This document shows, piece after piece, positions 1-8,249 of a DNA stretch of 32,155 bases. The stretch comes from Roseibacillus sp. GTDB lineage: Bacteria > Verrucomicrobiota > Verrucomicrobiia > Verrucomicrobiales > Akkermansiaceae. The notes beneath the pieces are model-generated. The model was not told the DNA's origin, ran no database searches, and worked only from the letters and a program-made list of their open reading frames with translations. Each line of letters begins with the position of its first letter. Within the stretch, counting starts at the first letter, position 1. The DNA lies in contig JAQWTV010000034.1 in NCBI GenBank assembly GCA_029242545.1, forward strand, positions 1-32,155, read 5' to 3'. A program made the position numbers and the translations under genes.

Positions 1-107
1 GGTTGCTCGGCAGGTTGCTCGGCAGGTTGCTCGGCAGGTTGCTCGGCAGGTTGCTCGGCAGGTTGCTCGGCAGGTTGCTCGGCAGGTTGCTCGGCAGGTT
101 CTTGGCA
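1..107. repeat. 12-bp minisatellite, 8 perfect copies plus one degenerate
   Basis: The unit GGTTGCTCGGCA is repeated exactly eight times (1-96) and followed by a degenerate copy (97-107). It continues past the left edge, so the true copy number is unknown. The unit is four codons long; in the minus-strand gene it encodes Pro-Ala-Glu-Gln, so copy-number change alters linker length without changing frame. Confidence 0.95.
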
Positions 108-1088
108 GCCTTCTTCTTCGGTGGGAGAGGTGGTGTCCTCAGGTTCTGCGGCGCTGGGCTTTTCTACGGACTCTTCCTTAGACTTGACGATGGCCTCATA
201 ATCCGGAGAGGCGAGGACGTAAGTTACCTTGCGCTTGGGCTTGGAGAGGTATTTGACCCGGGCTCTGTCGGTGGCAACTTGACCCTCCTTGGCCTTCTGG
301 GCTTGCCTTTTCTCCTCCGTATCCTTGTCGACTCCCTTTTTGTTCTCGGCCCCCTCGATTTCTGCCTTCAGGTTCTTGATCTCGTCCGTAAGTTGCACGA
401 TTTCTTTCCAGACAGCGTTGTTCTCGTCCCACTTAGCTTTAATTTCCTCATCGGTAGGCATGGGCTTATCCCTGAAGCCTGTTACAGGGTAGCTTAGAAG
501 CTGGTAGCTGATGCGCTGTTGCGCGCTAAGAATGTCAGTCTTGGTTAATTCCCGGGAAGGTTCTACACCAGCGCTGATAATATCTCTGAGTTTACTCATG
601 CAGATGACTTCTGCGACCAGGGTATTCAGGTTTTTAACGGTTGCTCCGAGAGCACCCATTTCATTTTTTACGAAGTCGTCATAAGCCACCACATTGAATC
701 CGCTATCCTGCCAGAACAAGGTGTCCTTAATGAAGGTTTCCACTTCGGCTTTAGACGCTTGCAGACCGAAATCATCCATGGCCTTTTGCAAGGTGAGACG
801 ATTGACCACGAAATCATTAGCGGAACCTCGACCAAGGATGCTGGCATATTCGTTCAGGGCTTGGGTGTTGCCAGTGGCGCTCATCGTAAGACGAGTAATG
901 AGGCGGGTATGTCGCTCTTCGAACTTGGCGCGTTGGCGCAGGTCAAATTTTTGACCGTAGGCCTCAAGAACGACCGGACCACCAATACCCAAGCCACTGG
1001 AGCCTGCACCAAAGAAGACAAGCCCAACAAAAACGAGAACTAGGACAGCAATCATCAAGAAGGAGTATTTACGAAAGGTCTCAAGCAT
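1..1088 (-). CDS. SurA/PpiD-like peptidyl-prolyl isomerase family protein, N-terminal part (runs off left edge)
   Basis: Reading the minus strand from the ATG at 1088 gives 362 uninterrupted codons to the window edge. The protein opens with a short basic stretch and one hydrophobic helix (about residues 9-27), then an alpha-helical region typical of the SurA_N/PpiD chaperone fold, with a Trp/Asp/Glu-rich helix near residues 200-215. A charged Lys/Glu-rich coiled-coil-like segment (about 225-275) and an acidic Pro/Glu linker follow. The linker ends in the PAEQ tandem repeat, and the C-terminus lies outside the window. Known members are inner-membrane-anchored periplasmic foldases carrying a parvulin domain; no parvulin domain is visible in the part seen here, so the family call rests on N-terminal architecture. 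The gene is divergent from the DUF255 gene across a 475-bp gap. No Shine-Dalgarno is obvious. The open plus-strand frame lying over it is a shadow produced by the repeat. Confidence 0.7.
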   Translation of the reverse strand, partial: MLETFRKYSFLMIAVLVLVFVGLVFFGAGSSGLGIGGPVVLEAYGQKFDLRQRAKFEERHTRLITRLTMSATGNTQALNEYASILGRGSANDFVVNRLTLQKAMDDFGLQASKAEVETFIKDTLFWQDSGFNVVAYDDFVKNEMGALGATVKNLNTLVAEVICMSKLRDIISAGVEPSRELTKTDILSAQQRISYQLLSYPVTGFRDKPMPTDEEIKAKWDENNAVWKEIVQLTDEIKNLKAEIEGAENKKGVDKDTEEKRQAQKAKEGQVATDRARVKYLSKPKRKVTYVLASPDYEAIVKSKEESVEKPSAAEPEDTTSPTEEEGCQEPAEQPAEQPAEQPAEQPAEQPAEQPAEQPAEQ

Positions 1089-1563
1089 GGGGATGTTGTT
1101 TCGTTGTTCAGCCGGGAGCCCGGAGGGAGGCGTAGTAAAGCAGGGAGTTGCCAAGGATCAAGGGGGATCACGTGCCAAGATGGCTGCATGACAGCACTAT
1201 TGGCGGCTGGCGGTTGGTTTATCGCGGGCCCGGAGCCTATGCCCGGACACAAGTAGAGGGGGGCTTTCGCCCCCCTCTACAGAGTCCATCAACCTCTGCA
1301 CACGTTTAGGTAATGTTCGGCTGACAACTGCTGTTCACCCTTACATGAAAACTACGGCTTACACCGCGGCCTTCGTTGTAATGACTACAGTAAACACCTA
1401 TTTACGCCTTGATGGACAGTATTTTTTTCATGTTTTTCATAAATGGCTAAATATTAGGGAAATATGACCCTTAAAAGTTATTAACAACCCCGATTCGAGC
1501 GAGAATGAGAGGTGCGCACTGAAAAAATTACCATATTGCGCGCGAGTTTCTTGGAGTTAGCGT
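1089..1563. other. 475-bp divergent intergenic region
   Basis: No convincing gene. It holds a perfect hairpin at 1253-1280 (separate entry), a GC-rich left half and a markedly AT-rich right half (about 1400-1490) that presumably carries promoters for the divergent genes. A 40-codon ATG frame at 1345-1467 has no ribosome binding site and no recognisable similarity, so it is only a weak candidate. I looked for tRNA, SRP RNA, RNase P and 6S-like hallmarks and saw none. Confidence 0.6.
1253..1280. other. Perfect 12-bp stem hairpin with TTTC loop
   Basis: GTAGAGGGGGGC (1253-1264) pairs without mismatch with 1269-1280 around a 4-nt loop. No T-run follows on either strand, so it is not a standard intrinsic terminator. 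It lies between divergent genes, where a terminator would only make sense for an unannotated small transcript. It could be part of a structured RNA or a protein-binding palindrome. Confidence 0.6.
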
Positions 1564-3726
1564 GTGCCCATGAGAGTTGGATTCAAGGTATGGGCGGTAG
1601 GGTTCTATTTCCTCGGTTTGGCGTTTACCGTCTATTCCAAGGCCGCCCCAGATCCCGGCGCAAAGCCGAATCGTTTGATCGAATCCAAGTCCCCTTACCT
1701 CCTGCAGCACGCATTTAATCCAGTAGATTGGTATCCGTGGGGGGAAGAGGCCTTTGAAAAGGCGAGGAAGGAGAAAAAATTGATCCTTCTGAGTATAGGG
1801 TATTCTACCTGTCACTGGTGTCACGTGATGGAAAGAGAGTCCTTCCAAGACGTTGAAGTCGCGGGCTTTCTCAACAAGCATTTCGTTAGCATCAAGCTGG
1901 ACAGGGAAGAACGTCCTGATGTGGACAAGGTCTATATGACCAGCTTTCAGGCAATATTCGGACAGGGTGGGGGCTGGCCTCTGAACATGTTTCTTACTCC
2001 TGAGCTAAAGCCTTACTATGGCGGCACTTATTTTCCACCGAAAGACCAGGGGCAAAGGCCCGGATTTATGACGGTTCTAAATCGTCTGCATGAGTTATGG
2101 ACTGAGGATCGGGTAGGGATAGAGGCAAAGACCACAGACATCCACGAGAAGCTCACGGACCACTTTCATAAGCTCCAAGGGCTGAACCCGGATTCCACCT
2201 TCGATGCGGCCATGCTCGATGGGATGGTTCCAAAATTCCTTGCCGGTGCAGATCAGGCCAACGGTGGATGGGGGAGTCAGCAAAAGTTTCCCCAACCATC
2301 CCATCTTCGCTTTCTTCTTGGAAGAGGTGGAGAGGGTCGGGAGTTCGCTTTGAAGACCTGCCGGAAAATGATGGAGGGCGGGATTAATGACCAGATAGGT
2401 GGAGGGTTTCATCGCTATACGGTGGACCCGATATGGTTGGTCCCGCACTTCGAGAAGATGCTCTATGATCAGGCCCAACTCCTTGATGTCTACGTTGATG
2501 CCTGGCAAGTCTCCGGTGAAGAGGAGTTCAGAGCTACTGCGAAATCTATAGCCGAATATGTGCTTGGTGAGCTAACTCACCCTGAAGGAGGGTTTCTCAG
2601 TGCGCAGGATGCGCAGAGTGAGGGCAAGGAAGGGAAATACTGGTGTTGGACAGTGAAGGAATTAAAGGCCCTTCTGAGCGAGGAGGAGCTGTCAGTTGCC
2701 CGCAGGCGTTATGGTATCACGGATTCGGGTAATTTCGTTGATCACAGCGATCCCGAGCCTCTTAAGGATCAGAATGTTCTCTATCTCGCAATGCGCCTGG
2801 AGAAGTTCAGTGCCGAAGATCAGAAGGTTCTGTCGTCTGTGGTGGCCAAGATGAGAAAGGCGAGGTCCATCAGGGTGCCGCCGGCGACCGACGATAAGGT
2901 GCTGGCTTCGTGGAACGGGCTCATGATTGGGGCAATGGCTCGCGCTGGTCGTATTCTGGAGGACCCTCGCTATTTAAAAGCGGCCGAGAGAGCTCATGCC
3001 TTTGTGGTGAATAAGCTGTGGAACCCTGCCACCAGCACCCTTTCTCATCGTTGGAGAGAAGACCACGTTGATCGGAGTCAGCAGAGTGAGAGTTATCTCT
3101 ACTTTCTCCGGGCTTCGAGGATTCTTTACGAGGCGACCTTGAATCCTTCCTATCTGACCCTTGCCGCAACTCTAGCGGACCGAGCTATCGCGGTATTCTA
3201 CGACAAGCTTAACGGTGGTTTTTTTGATGGTGAGGACCGAGACGACCTGGTCTTCCGTCTGAAGGATGATTATGATTCGGCCACTCCCACTCCAAGCTCA
3301 GTCGCGACGTTCGAGTATGGCGTGCTTTCGGAAATTACGGGAGAGGCAGCATATCGTGCGGTAGCGGAGAAATCCCTTCTGTCCGTAAGTGATACTCTCA
3401 GGGAAAACCCGACCCAGTTGGCTGAAAGTTTGAAGGCGGTCTCCTTCATGGTAGGTAAACCCGCTCGAGTTGTGATAGCGGGCGGTAACCAGCGCGAGGA
3501 ATTCCTGAAGGTGGCGTGGGCAGGTCAGAGGCGGAATCTGCTTGTAGTGGGAACCACTGGACCGGTTTCGGACTTCACCCGCCAGTTGAAGGAGGTTAAG
3601 CCAGGCGAAACCACCGCGTATTACTGTGTAGGCCAGACATGCCGCTTGCCCGAGACGAATCCTGCGGTGCTCGCAGACTGGTTGAAGGAGGACCGGACCG
3701 GCGAAAAGTCGGCTCCGAGAGAGTGA
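1564..3726 (+). CDS. Exported thioredoxin-fold DUF255 protein (YyaL / SPATA20 family)
   Basis: 720 residues, the full length of the YyaL/SSP411 family: an N-terminal thioredoxin-like DUF255 domain and a C-terminal (alpha/alpha)6-barrel resembling glycosidase or epimerase folds. The diagnostic motif [10 protein letters not shown] sits at residues 81-90, with C83 and C86 as the CxxC-type pair. Family motifs [27 protein letters not shown] and GGWPLN are all present. Residues 5-25 form a hydrophobic signal segment ending near SKAA, which suggests export; many relatives are cytosolic. The start is GTG at 1564, because GGAG at 1553-1556 sits 7 nt upstream; an ATG two codons later (1570) is possible. 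The biochemical role of the family is not established, although redox or sugar-modifying activity has been proposed. A dCMP-deaminase-like gene follows after 37 nt. Confidence 0.9.
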   Translation: MPMRVGFKVWAVGFYFLGLAFTVYSKAAPDPGAKPNRLIESKSPYLLQHAFNPVDWYPWGEEAFEKARKEKKLILLSIGYSTCHWCHVMERESFQDVEVAGFLNKHFVSIKLDREERPDVDKVYMTSFQAIFGQGGGWPLNMFLTPELKPYYGGTYFPPKDQGQRPGFMTVLNRLHELWTEDRVGIEAKTTDIHEKLTDHFHKLQGLNPDSTFDAAMLDGMVPKFLAGADQANGGWGSQQKFPQPSHLRFLLGRGGEGREFALKTCRKMMEGGINDQIGGGFHRYTVDPIWLVPHFEKMLYDQAQLLDVYVDAWQVSGEEEFRATAKSIAEYVLGELTHPEGGFLSAQDAQSEGKEGKYWCWTVKELKALLSEEELSVARRRYGITDSGNFVDHSDPEPLKDQNVLYLAMRLEKFSAEDQKVLSSVVAKMRKARSIRVPPATDDKVLASWNGLMIGAMARAGRILEDPRYLKAAERAHAFVVNKLWNPATSTLSHRWREDHVDRSQQSESYLYFLRASRILYEATLNPSYLTLAATLADRAIAVFYDKLNGGFFDGEDRDDLVFRLKDDYDSATPTPSSVATFEYGVLSEITGEAAYRAVAEKSLLSVSDTLRENPTQLAESLKAVSFMVGKPARVVIAGGNQREEFLKVAWAGQRRNLLVVGTTGPVSDFTRQLKEVKPGETTAYYCVGQTCRLPETNPAVLADWLKEDRTGEKSAPRE

Positions 3727-3763
3727 GTCTCCTCCGCCGCCTGTCGCGGAATAGGGTTGAGAC

Positions 3764-4282
3764 TTGATCGTCGAGGCTAAGGGTCTTTCACTTGTCGGCG
3801 TGGGAGAACGAATCAGCATTCCCGAGTATGCGATGGCGCTTGCGCAAGTGGCATCATTACGCTCGGAGGACCCGTATCGGAAAGTTGGAGCTGCTGCACT
3901 GGATGCAGATAACAGGGTGATTGGTACAGCCTACAATGGTTTGGCCCCTGGGTTCGATCCTCCGCCGGGGTTCTGGGACGACCGGGACGGCCGTCAGAAG
4001 TTCATGCTTCACGCGGAAATCAATCTTTGCAGCCTCTTCAGACGGGGGGAAGCGAGGATCGTGGCGACTACCACCATGCCATGTACTTCCTGCATGCAGA
4101 CGTTGTGCTCCTATGGAATTGAGGAGATCTACTACCACGAAATTTACCGAGAGTCCGATGCGCCGGAAATCGCTGGCCTCTATGGGATCAAACTGGAGCA
4201 GGTGGAGAGTTTTCCGCTCAGCGAATTTTCTCCGGCCCTTGGGCGTCCAAAGGCGGGCTCTGGAGAGGGGTCGCCTATTTAG
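3764..4282 (+). CDS. dCMP/cytidine deaminase family zinc enzyme
   Basis: 172 residues. The deaminase zinc site is complete: HAE at residues 83-85 (H83 zinc ligand, E85 proton shuttle) and PCTSC at 106-110 (C107 and C110 ligands). The upstream conserved block EDPYRKVGAAALDADNRVIGTAYNG matches the deoxycytidylate deaminase (ComE-type) subfamily, which converts dCMP to dUMP for dTTP synthesis. A nucleotide or RNA-base deaminase of another specificity cannot be excluded. The start is TTG at 3764 with a weak AGGG about 7 nt upstream; the first about 17 residues are not conserved in the family, so a later start is possible. It probably shares a transcript with the DUF255 gene. Its 3' end overlaps the convergent TPR gene by 8 nt. 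Confidence 0.8.
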   Translation: MIVEAKGLSLVGVGERISIPEYAMALAQVASLRSEDPYRKVGAAALDADNRVIGTAYNGLAPGFDPPPGFWDDRDGRQKFMLHAEINLCSLFRRGEARIVATTTMPCTSCMQTLCSYGIEEIYYHEIYRESDAPEIAGLYGIKLEQVESFPLSEFSPALGRPKAGSGEGSPI

Positions 4283-5093
4283 CGCCTCCGTAGAAGCTTT
4301 TGACGAACCCGATTTCAATCATGGTGTCCTCCCAAGCTGCGAGGGTAGACGGTCGCCGAAAGACCCTGCGAGCGCTGCCGCGCCACCGTTCCGCCCCACT
4401 CTCGTCCTCGTCATGGTAAGCAAGGGCGGCATTGGCGTAGTAGTAGTATGGGTAGTCATCGCGGAAGTCATACTTCTGGGCAAGTGTTCGAGCCTCATCG
4501 ACCTTTCCCAGCTTAAGTTTGCAGAGCAGATATTTAAACTCTAGCAACCTTATCATGGATAGATCCGATGGGTCCATGTCGGGGAGCAGGCTCTCAATGC
4601 GCCCAGCGCAATCGCCCCATTGGCTTGTCACGAAGTCCATCTCTACGAGATTAAACATGATATTAAGGACGGGCTTGATCCTTCGAGCTCTTGCCTCCCT
4701 GCTAAGGACCTCGAGACTTTTGATGTAGTCGCTCTGGAGTTTGAGAGCCTCCTCGAAGGCTGCCCGAGCCTTCCTGAAGTTTCGAAATTCGACATGACAG
4801 GCTCCGACAAGGTTGAGGGCACCGGGCTCATTTGGGAAAATGCGTTGAGCCTCTGCGAGCTCATTCAGGGCCTCGATAATTCTCTTCTGATTAAACAGGC
4901 GGCCGGCTTCCTTTAACTTGTCCCGGTAAGCAGTCTGTTTAGGGCTTCCAAGGGTCTCAAAGTCTTTCTGCCACTGAGGAACGACATCACTGCTCCCGGC
5001 ATCCTCGGCCTGCGAGGCCTCCTGTGCGGGGGAGTAGAGAGGGAAGGCAACCAAGGTCGTGCAAAACGAAATGGTGGAGAGGAGAGCTTTCAT
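4275..5093 (-). CDS. Exported tetratricopeptide-repeat protein
   Basis: 272 residues with an N-terminal signal peptide (hydrophobic residues 2-18, probable cleavage after YSPAQEA). Helical repeats follow with the TPR spacing of Ala/Gly/Tyr/Phe, clearest at residues about 60-130 (for example FNQKRIIEALNELAEAQRIF and FRKARAAFEEALKLQ). Less regular helices extend to about 235. TPR proteins are scaffolds, so the partner and function are unknown. It is the last gene of a minus-strand run with scpA and nadD, 56 nt after nadD. Its end overlaps the convergent deaminase gene by 8 nt. Confidence 0.8.
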   Translation of the reverse strand: MKALLSTISFCTTLVAFPLYSPAQEASQAEDAGSSDVVPQWQKDFETLGSPKQTAYRDKLKEAGRLFNQKRIIEALNELAEAQRIFPNEPGALNLVGACHVEFRNFRKARAAFEEALKLQSDYIKSLEVLSREARARRIKPVLNIMFNLVEMDFVTSQWGDCAGRIESLLPDMDPSDLSMIRLLEFKYLLCKLKLGKVDEARTLAQKYDFRDDYPYYYYANAALAYHDEDESGAERWRGSARRVFRRPSTLAAWEDTMIEIGFVKSFYGGAK

Positions 5094-5149
5094 AATCGTC
5101 TATTTGGCTTCAAGACCCTTCGCGCTCAAAGGCAGATATGTCAAGATGA

Positions 5150-5737
5150 TCATGAATAGATGGACTCTTGCTGTAGGTAACGGACTACATCTGGATGAAG
5201 CCATTCTTTTGATATCCTGGTTGCAGGTTGTTCCCGGATTTCAGTGGCGGAAGCAGGATGATGCCCCTTGATGTGATGGGCTTGGAAGCCTTCCTGCAGG
5301 CCGGGAGGCTGGTTTCGGTCGTGGACGACGAATTCTACTAATTCAGCGAGGTAGGAGGGGCGATCCCAGGTTCCGATTGTTGACCACTGATCGGCTCCCA
5401 TAAGCCAGTAGAGGGTAGCCTCTGGATATATCTTCTTCATCGCCTCGGCAGTCACCCAAGAAAAAGACGGGTCCGGCAGGAGGTATTCGATATCGCTTCG
5501 TTCTGCCCATGACTCATCTGCGAGGGCGAGATCTAGCATTGCTAGGCGCTGTGTTTGGGTGGCAATTGCAGGGTTATCCTTGTGAGGGGATTGGCGACAC
5601 GGAATAAAAAGCACGAGATCGAGGTCGAGAGTGTCCTTCGCGGCCCTTGCAATGCTGGTATGTCCAAGATGGACAGGGTCATACGTTCCGCCAAAAAGGG
5701 CAACGCGTTGAGGATGTCCCGGCCTCTTCTCTTTCAT
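5150..5737 (-). CDS. nadD: Nicotinate-nucleotide adenylyltransferase
   Basis: Transfers AMP from ATP to nicotinic acid mononucleotide to make deamido-NAD in NAD biosynthesis; cytosolic. The nucleotidyltransferase signature GGTYDPVHLGH is at residues 16-26, and SPHK and the C-terminal TEIR element (ISxxxxR region) are present. The length of 195 residues is normal. I chose the ATG at 5737, 7 nt after the scpA stop. An in-frame TTG at 5773 would add 12 residues and overlap scpA; neither has a clear Shine-Dalgarno. Tight packing with scpA implies co-transcription. Confidence 0.9.
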   Translation of the reverse strand: MKEKRPGHPQRVALFGGTYDPVHLGHTSIARAAKDTLDLDLVLFIPCRQSPHKDNPAIATQTQRLAMLDLALADESWAERSDIEYLLPDPSFSWVTAEAMKKIYPEATLYWLMGADQWSTIGTWDRPSYLAELVEFVVHDRNQPPGLQEGFQAHHIKGHHPASATEIREQPATRISKEWLHPDVVRYLQQESIYS

Positions 5738-5744
5738 GGCGATT

Positions 5745-6479
5745 TCAGGTGCCAGCTCGCCTCTCAATTTCAATTTCCCCGAGAATCTGATCCTGACAGA
5801 CTAGGAATTGATTCAGCTTCATGAGTTCCAGCAGGGCGAGGAAGGTCACGATGACCTCGGATTTGGTTGAGGCAGACGCAAAAAGAGACTTGAAAGGCAT
5901 GCTCTGACCTGGACTGAAGTTATTGAGCAGGAGGTCCATCTTGTCGGAAACAGTGAAACGGTCATCGATAATATCGCCAAGGTCATGGGCTTCCTCAAAT
6001 CTCTTGAGGACTCCCTGGAAGGCGCGAATCAGGTCAAAGATTGAAATTTCGGCGAGCGGCGCGGACTCCTTATTCTTGGTAGATGGCTTTTCAGGAATAT
6101 GGGCAAAGATCTCTTCCTGCTCTCGCGCCTTTTGAGCAAGAGTTCCCGCGGCATCCTTGAACTTCTTATATTCAATCAGCTGTCTGATGAGCTCCCATCT
6201 TGGGTCGTCTTCATCGCTGTCCTCTTCGGGTGGTTGCTCGCTGCGTGGAAGGAGGGTCCGGCTCTTGATATACATCAAGTTGGCGGCCATCACGATGAAC
6301 TCTGAAGCCAGGTCGATATTGAGAAGCTTGAAGGTTTCGATGTAATCGAGGTATTGCTTGGTAATTCTCTCGATGGAAATGTCGTAAATATCGATCTCAT
6401 CCTTCTTAATTAGATAGAGGAGCAAGTCGAGAGGGCCCTCGAAAATATCGAGCCTCACCTTGTAGGAATCGTCATCCAC
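5745..6479 (-). CDS. scpA: Segregation and condensation protein A (condensin kleisin)
   Basis: 244 residues, a typical ScpA. It bridges the SMC heads with ScpB in the bacterial condensin complex that organises and segregates the chromosome. The N-terminal kleisin signature VRLDIFEGPLDLLLYLIKK is at about residues 8-26, followed by DIYDISIERITKQYLDYI and the helix ending MYIKSRTLLPR. An acidic EEDSDEDD stretch sits near residue 85. A C-terminal winged-helix portion ends in the LELMKLNQ region. The start is GTG at 6479 without a visible Shine-Dalgarno. It is the first gene of the scpA-nadD-TPR run and divergent from the AsmA-like gene; scpB is not in the window. Confidence 0.92.
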   Translation of the reverse strand: MDDDSYKVRLDIFEGPLDLLLYLIKKDEIDIYDISIERITKQYLDYIETFKLLNIDLASEFIVMAANLMYIKSRTLLPRSEQPPEEDSDEDDPRWELIRQLIEYKKFKDAAGTLAQKAREQEEIFAHIPEKPSTKNKESAPLAEISIFDLIRAFQGVLKRFEEAHDLGDIIDDRFTVSDKMDLLLNNFSPGQSMPFKSLFASASTKSEVIVTFLALLELMKLNQFLVCQDQILGEIEIERRAGT

Positions 6480-6607
6480 TGGCGGTTGAATAGGTCAGCG
6501 AGTGGCTGTCGGCGAGGGAAAAGGGCGAATGGCAGAAACATGAACAAAATCAGATTGGCAATTTTCGCGTTCAAACCTTATCTCTCAGGCCGGGCGGGTT
6601 GTTACAA

Positions 6608-8230
6608 ATGCAGGAGAACCAGAAGAAATTGGACGAATTCCGGTCTCGCATGAGTGCGTGGGTGGCGAGTCAGGGTTTGCTCTTTCAATTGGTCCACGGA
6701 GGAGGCGGTGTGTCCTCCGCATTAGTCAGTTGGATTACTAGAATGGGATTTCGATGTGCCCTGCTCCTGCTGGTCGCGATCGTTCTTCTTTATCTTTACC
6801 TCCTCCGGCGCCCGTTTGCGCCGGGCTTTGGCGAAGGGATCCGGATATCCATTGAGAAAAGGCTCGATGCTGAATCTTGCGAGATTGGCCCGACAGCGAG
6901 AAAAGATGGTCAGCTTGAGGTGAGTAGCCTTGGGTTGGTGGGTTCTGAAGGGTCTTTTTTCGACGGATTTAGCGCGCGAAATATTAAAACCAGAATGCGA
7001 ATCCTTGCCGGCATCACGGGGGCCTGGAGGGGGGGCTCGGTGAGTATAGAGCGGTTGAATATGAAGGTGAAATCGGGATCTGAAACTCTCGATGCGGATA
7101 GCATCTATGGAGCAATATTTCGTTTGGAAGAGCGATTTGAATTTGAGCGGGTGGACGTGGATCATGCCACAATTAGGTGGGGATACTCTCCCTCCACGGC
7201 CGGGGGAGTGAGGAACACAAAACTCAGCGCCAAGCGTAGTGGAGCTGGATGGAAGCTAAAAATGGTTGGTGGGGTGTTTAGTCAGAATTGGTTCAGAGAT
7301 TTGACGATTGAGTCTCTTGAGATCAATCTTTCCAAAGATGGAATTGAGATTCTAGAGGCTCGATTCGGGAAGGGAGACGGGCGGATGGTGTTATCTGGAA
7401 TGGTGAAGGGGCCGGTGACAGATCCCCAAGTTGATCTGACTGGAACAATGGAAGGTTTCCCTCTTGAGGGCAGTCTTCAGCCGGAGCTCAGGGCAGTGCT
7501 TCAGGGCAGGATCTCCGGTGGTGTTCAACTCGGCGGATCTCCATACGGCGCCAGTGGGGTTACCGTTGCTGCTCAGGTTGAGCTTGGTCCTGACGACGAG
7601 ATAATCATGACGGATGAAGTGAGGTTACTCGATGTTATCTCGCTGGTTGATCGTTACCGGAGTTACAAAAAGGTGCGTTTCCGTTCAGGAGGCTTCGCTA
7701 TCGAGACCGGAAGAAATGTCGCGGTGTTCAGGGAAATTCAGCTCGTAGCCAAGGATCATGTTCAGCTGGAGGGTGAGTTCATGTCGAGGCCGCCCTCCGA
7801 CAAGGAGGTTTCTGCTGCGATTCACGAAGCCGATACAGCTGACCAGGATCGCCTTCCTGCTGATGAGCCGAGCGCAGAGGCTGCTGTGCCTGATTTTGAT
7901 CTCGCTGCTGCTGCGCGAGATGCTCGAGAAACATCTGATAGTGACGAGAAGATCCGGACAATTTTCCAGTCTCAGCTATTCGGTCAGGAGGTCATGCGAA
8001 GAGAAGAGGAGGCGAGGGCCAGGTATCGAAGCATTCCATATCTCGAGGGGACGATTAGACTTGGCCTTCACCCCAGAGCGTTCGAGGAAAAGCGGTCTCC
8101 GATACTCTCAGAGCTCTTCCCGGTGGAAGAGAGTAGCGGATTGCGTTGGCTGGACTTAGATCTCAAGGATAGCCTCCCCGCCGCAGGGGCAGAGCTGGCG
8201 GAGCAGATTTTGTCGCACATGAAGAACTAG
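6608..8230 (+). CDS. Single-pass membrane protein with AsmA-like periplasmic domain, unknown function
   Basis: 540 residues from the ATG at 6608; an in-frame TTG at 6599 is also possible, and neither has a strong ribosome binding site. A cytoplasmic N-terminus is followed by one transmembrane helix (about residues 49-66). The long C-terminal part is beta-rich, with alternating short strands such as VSIERLNMKVKSG and LTIESLEINLSKDGIEI, the pattern seen in AsmA/TamB/DUF3971-type lipid-transfer or envelope proteins. An Asp/Glu/Ala-rich linker lies at about 395-445 and an amphipathic end closes the protein. Assignment to the AsmA clan is by pattern only. Its stop lies 19 nt from that of the convergent metF. 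Confidence 0.65.
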   Translation: MQENQKKLDEFRSRMSAWVASQGLLFQLVHGGGGVSSALVSWITRMGFRCALLLLVAIVLLYLYLLRRPFAPGFGEGIRISIEKRLDAESCEIGPTARKDGQLEVSSLGLVGSEGSFFDGFSARNIKTRMRILAGITGAWRGGSVSIERLNMKVKSGSETLDADSIYGAIFRLEERFEFERVDVDHATIRWGYSPSTAGGVRNTKLSAKRSGAGWKLKMVGGVFSQNWFRDLTIESLEINLSKDGIEILEARFGKGDGRMVLSGMVKGPVTDPQVDLTGTMEGFPLEGSLQPELRAVLQGRISGGVQLGGSPYGASGVTVAAQVELGPDDEIIMTDEVRLLDVISLVDRYRSYKKVRFRSGGFAIETGRNVAVFREIQLVAKDHVQLEGEFMSRPPSDKEVSAAIHEADTADQDRLPADEPSAEAAVPDFDLAAAARDARETSDSDEKIRTIFQSQLFGQEVMRREEEARARYRSIPYLEGTIRLGLHPRAFEEKRSPILSELFPVEESSGLRWLDLDLKDSLPAAGAELAEQILSHMKN

Positions 8231-8249
8231 TTTGCTTCCGCCACTCAAG

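Noticed and set aside
3-497. Plus-strand open frame with a Gly-Arg-Leu-Leu repeat
   Set aside because: It lies wholly opposite the SurA/PpiD-like gene and owes its length to the 12-bp repeat being open in both directions; the minus-strand protein has natural domain structure and this one does not.
1345-1467. 40-codon ATG frame in the divergent gap
   Set aside because: No ribosome binding site, no recognisable motif, and AT-rich promoter-like sequence; kept only as a note.
1089-1563. tRNA, SRP RNA, RNase P or 6S RNA in the divergent gap
   Set aside because: None of the conserved sequence cores of these RNAs could be found on either strand.
3298-3819. 173-codon minus frame over the end of the DUF255 gene
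   Set aside because: Antisense shadow of a well-supported coding region; low-complexity, no family features.
3921-4544. 207-codon plus frame crossing the deaminase and TPR genes
   Set aside because: Out of frame with the deaminase zinc motifs and antisense to the TPR gene; Arg/Ser-rich shadow.
6555-6583. TTGGCA-N17-TTATCT as a promoter for the AsmA-like gene
   Set aside because: The -10 match is poor, so it is not reported as a feature.
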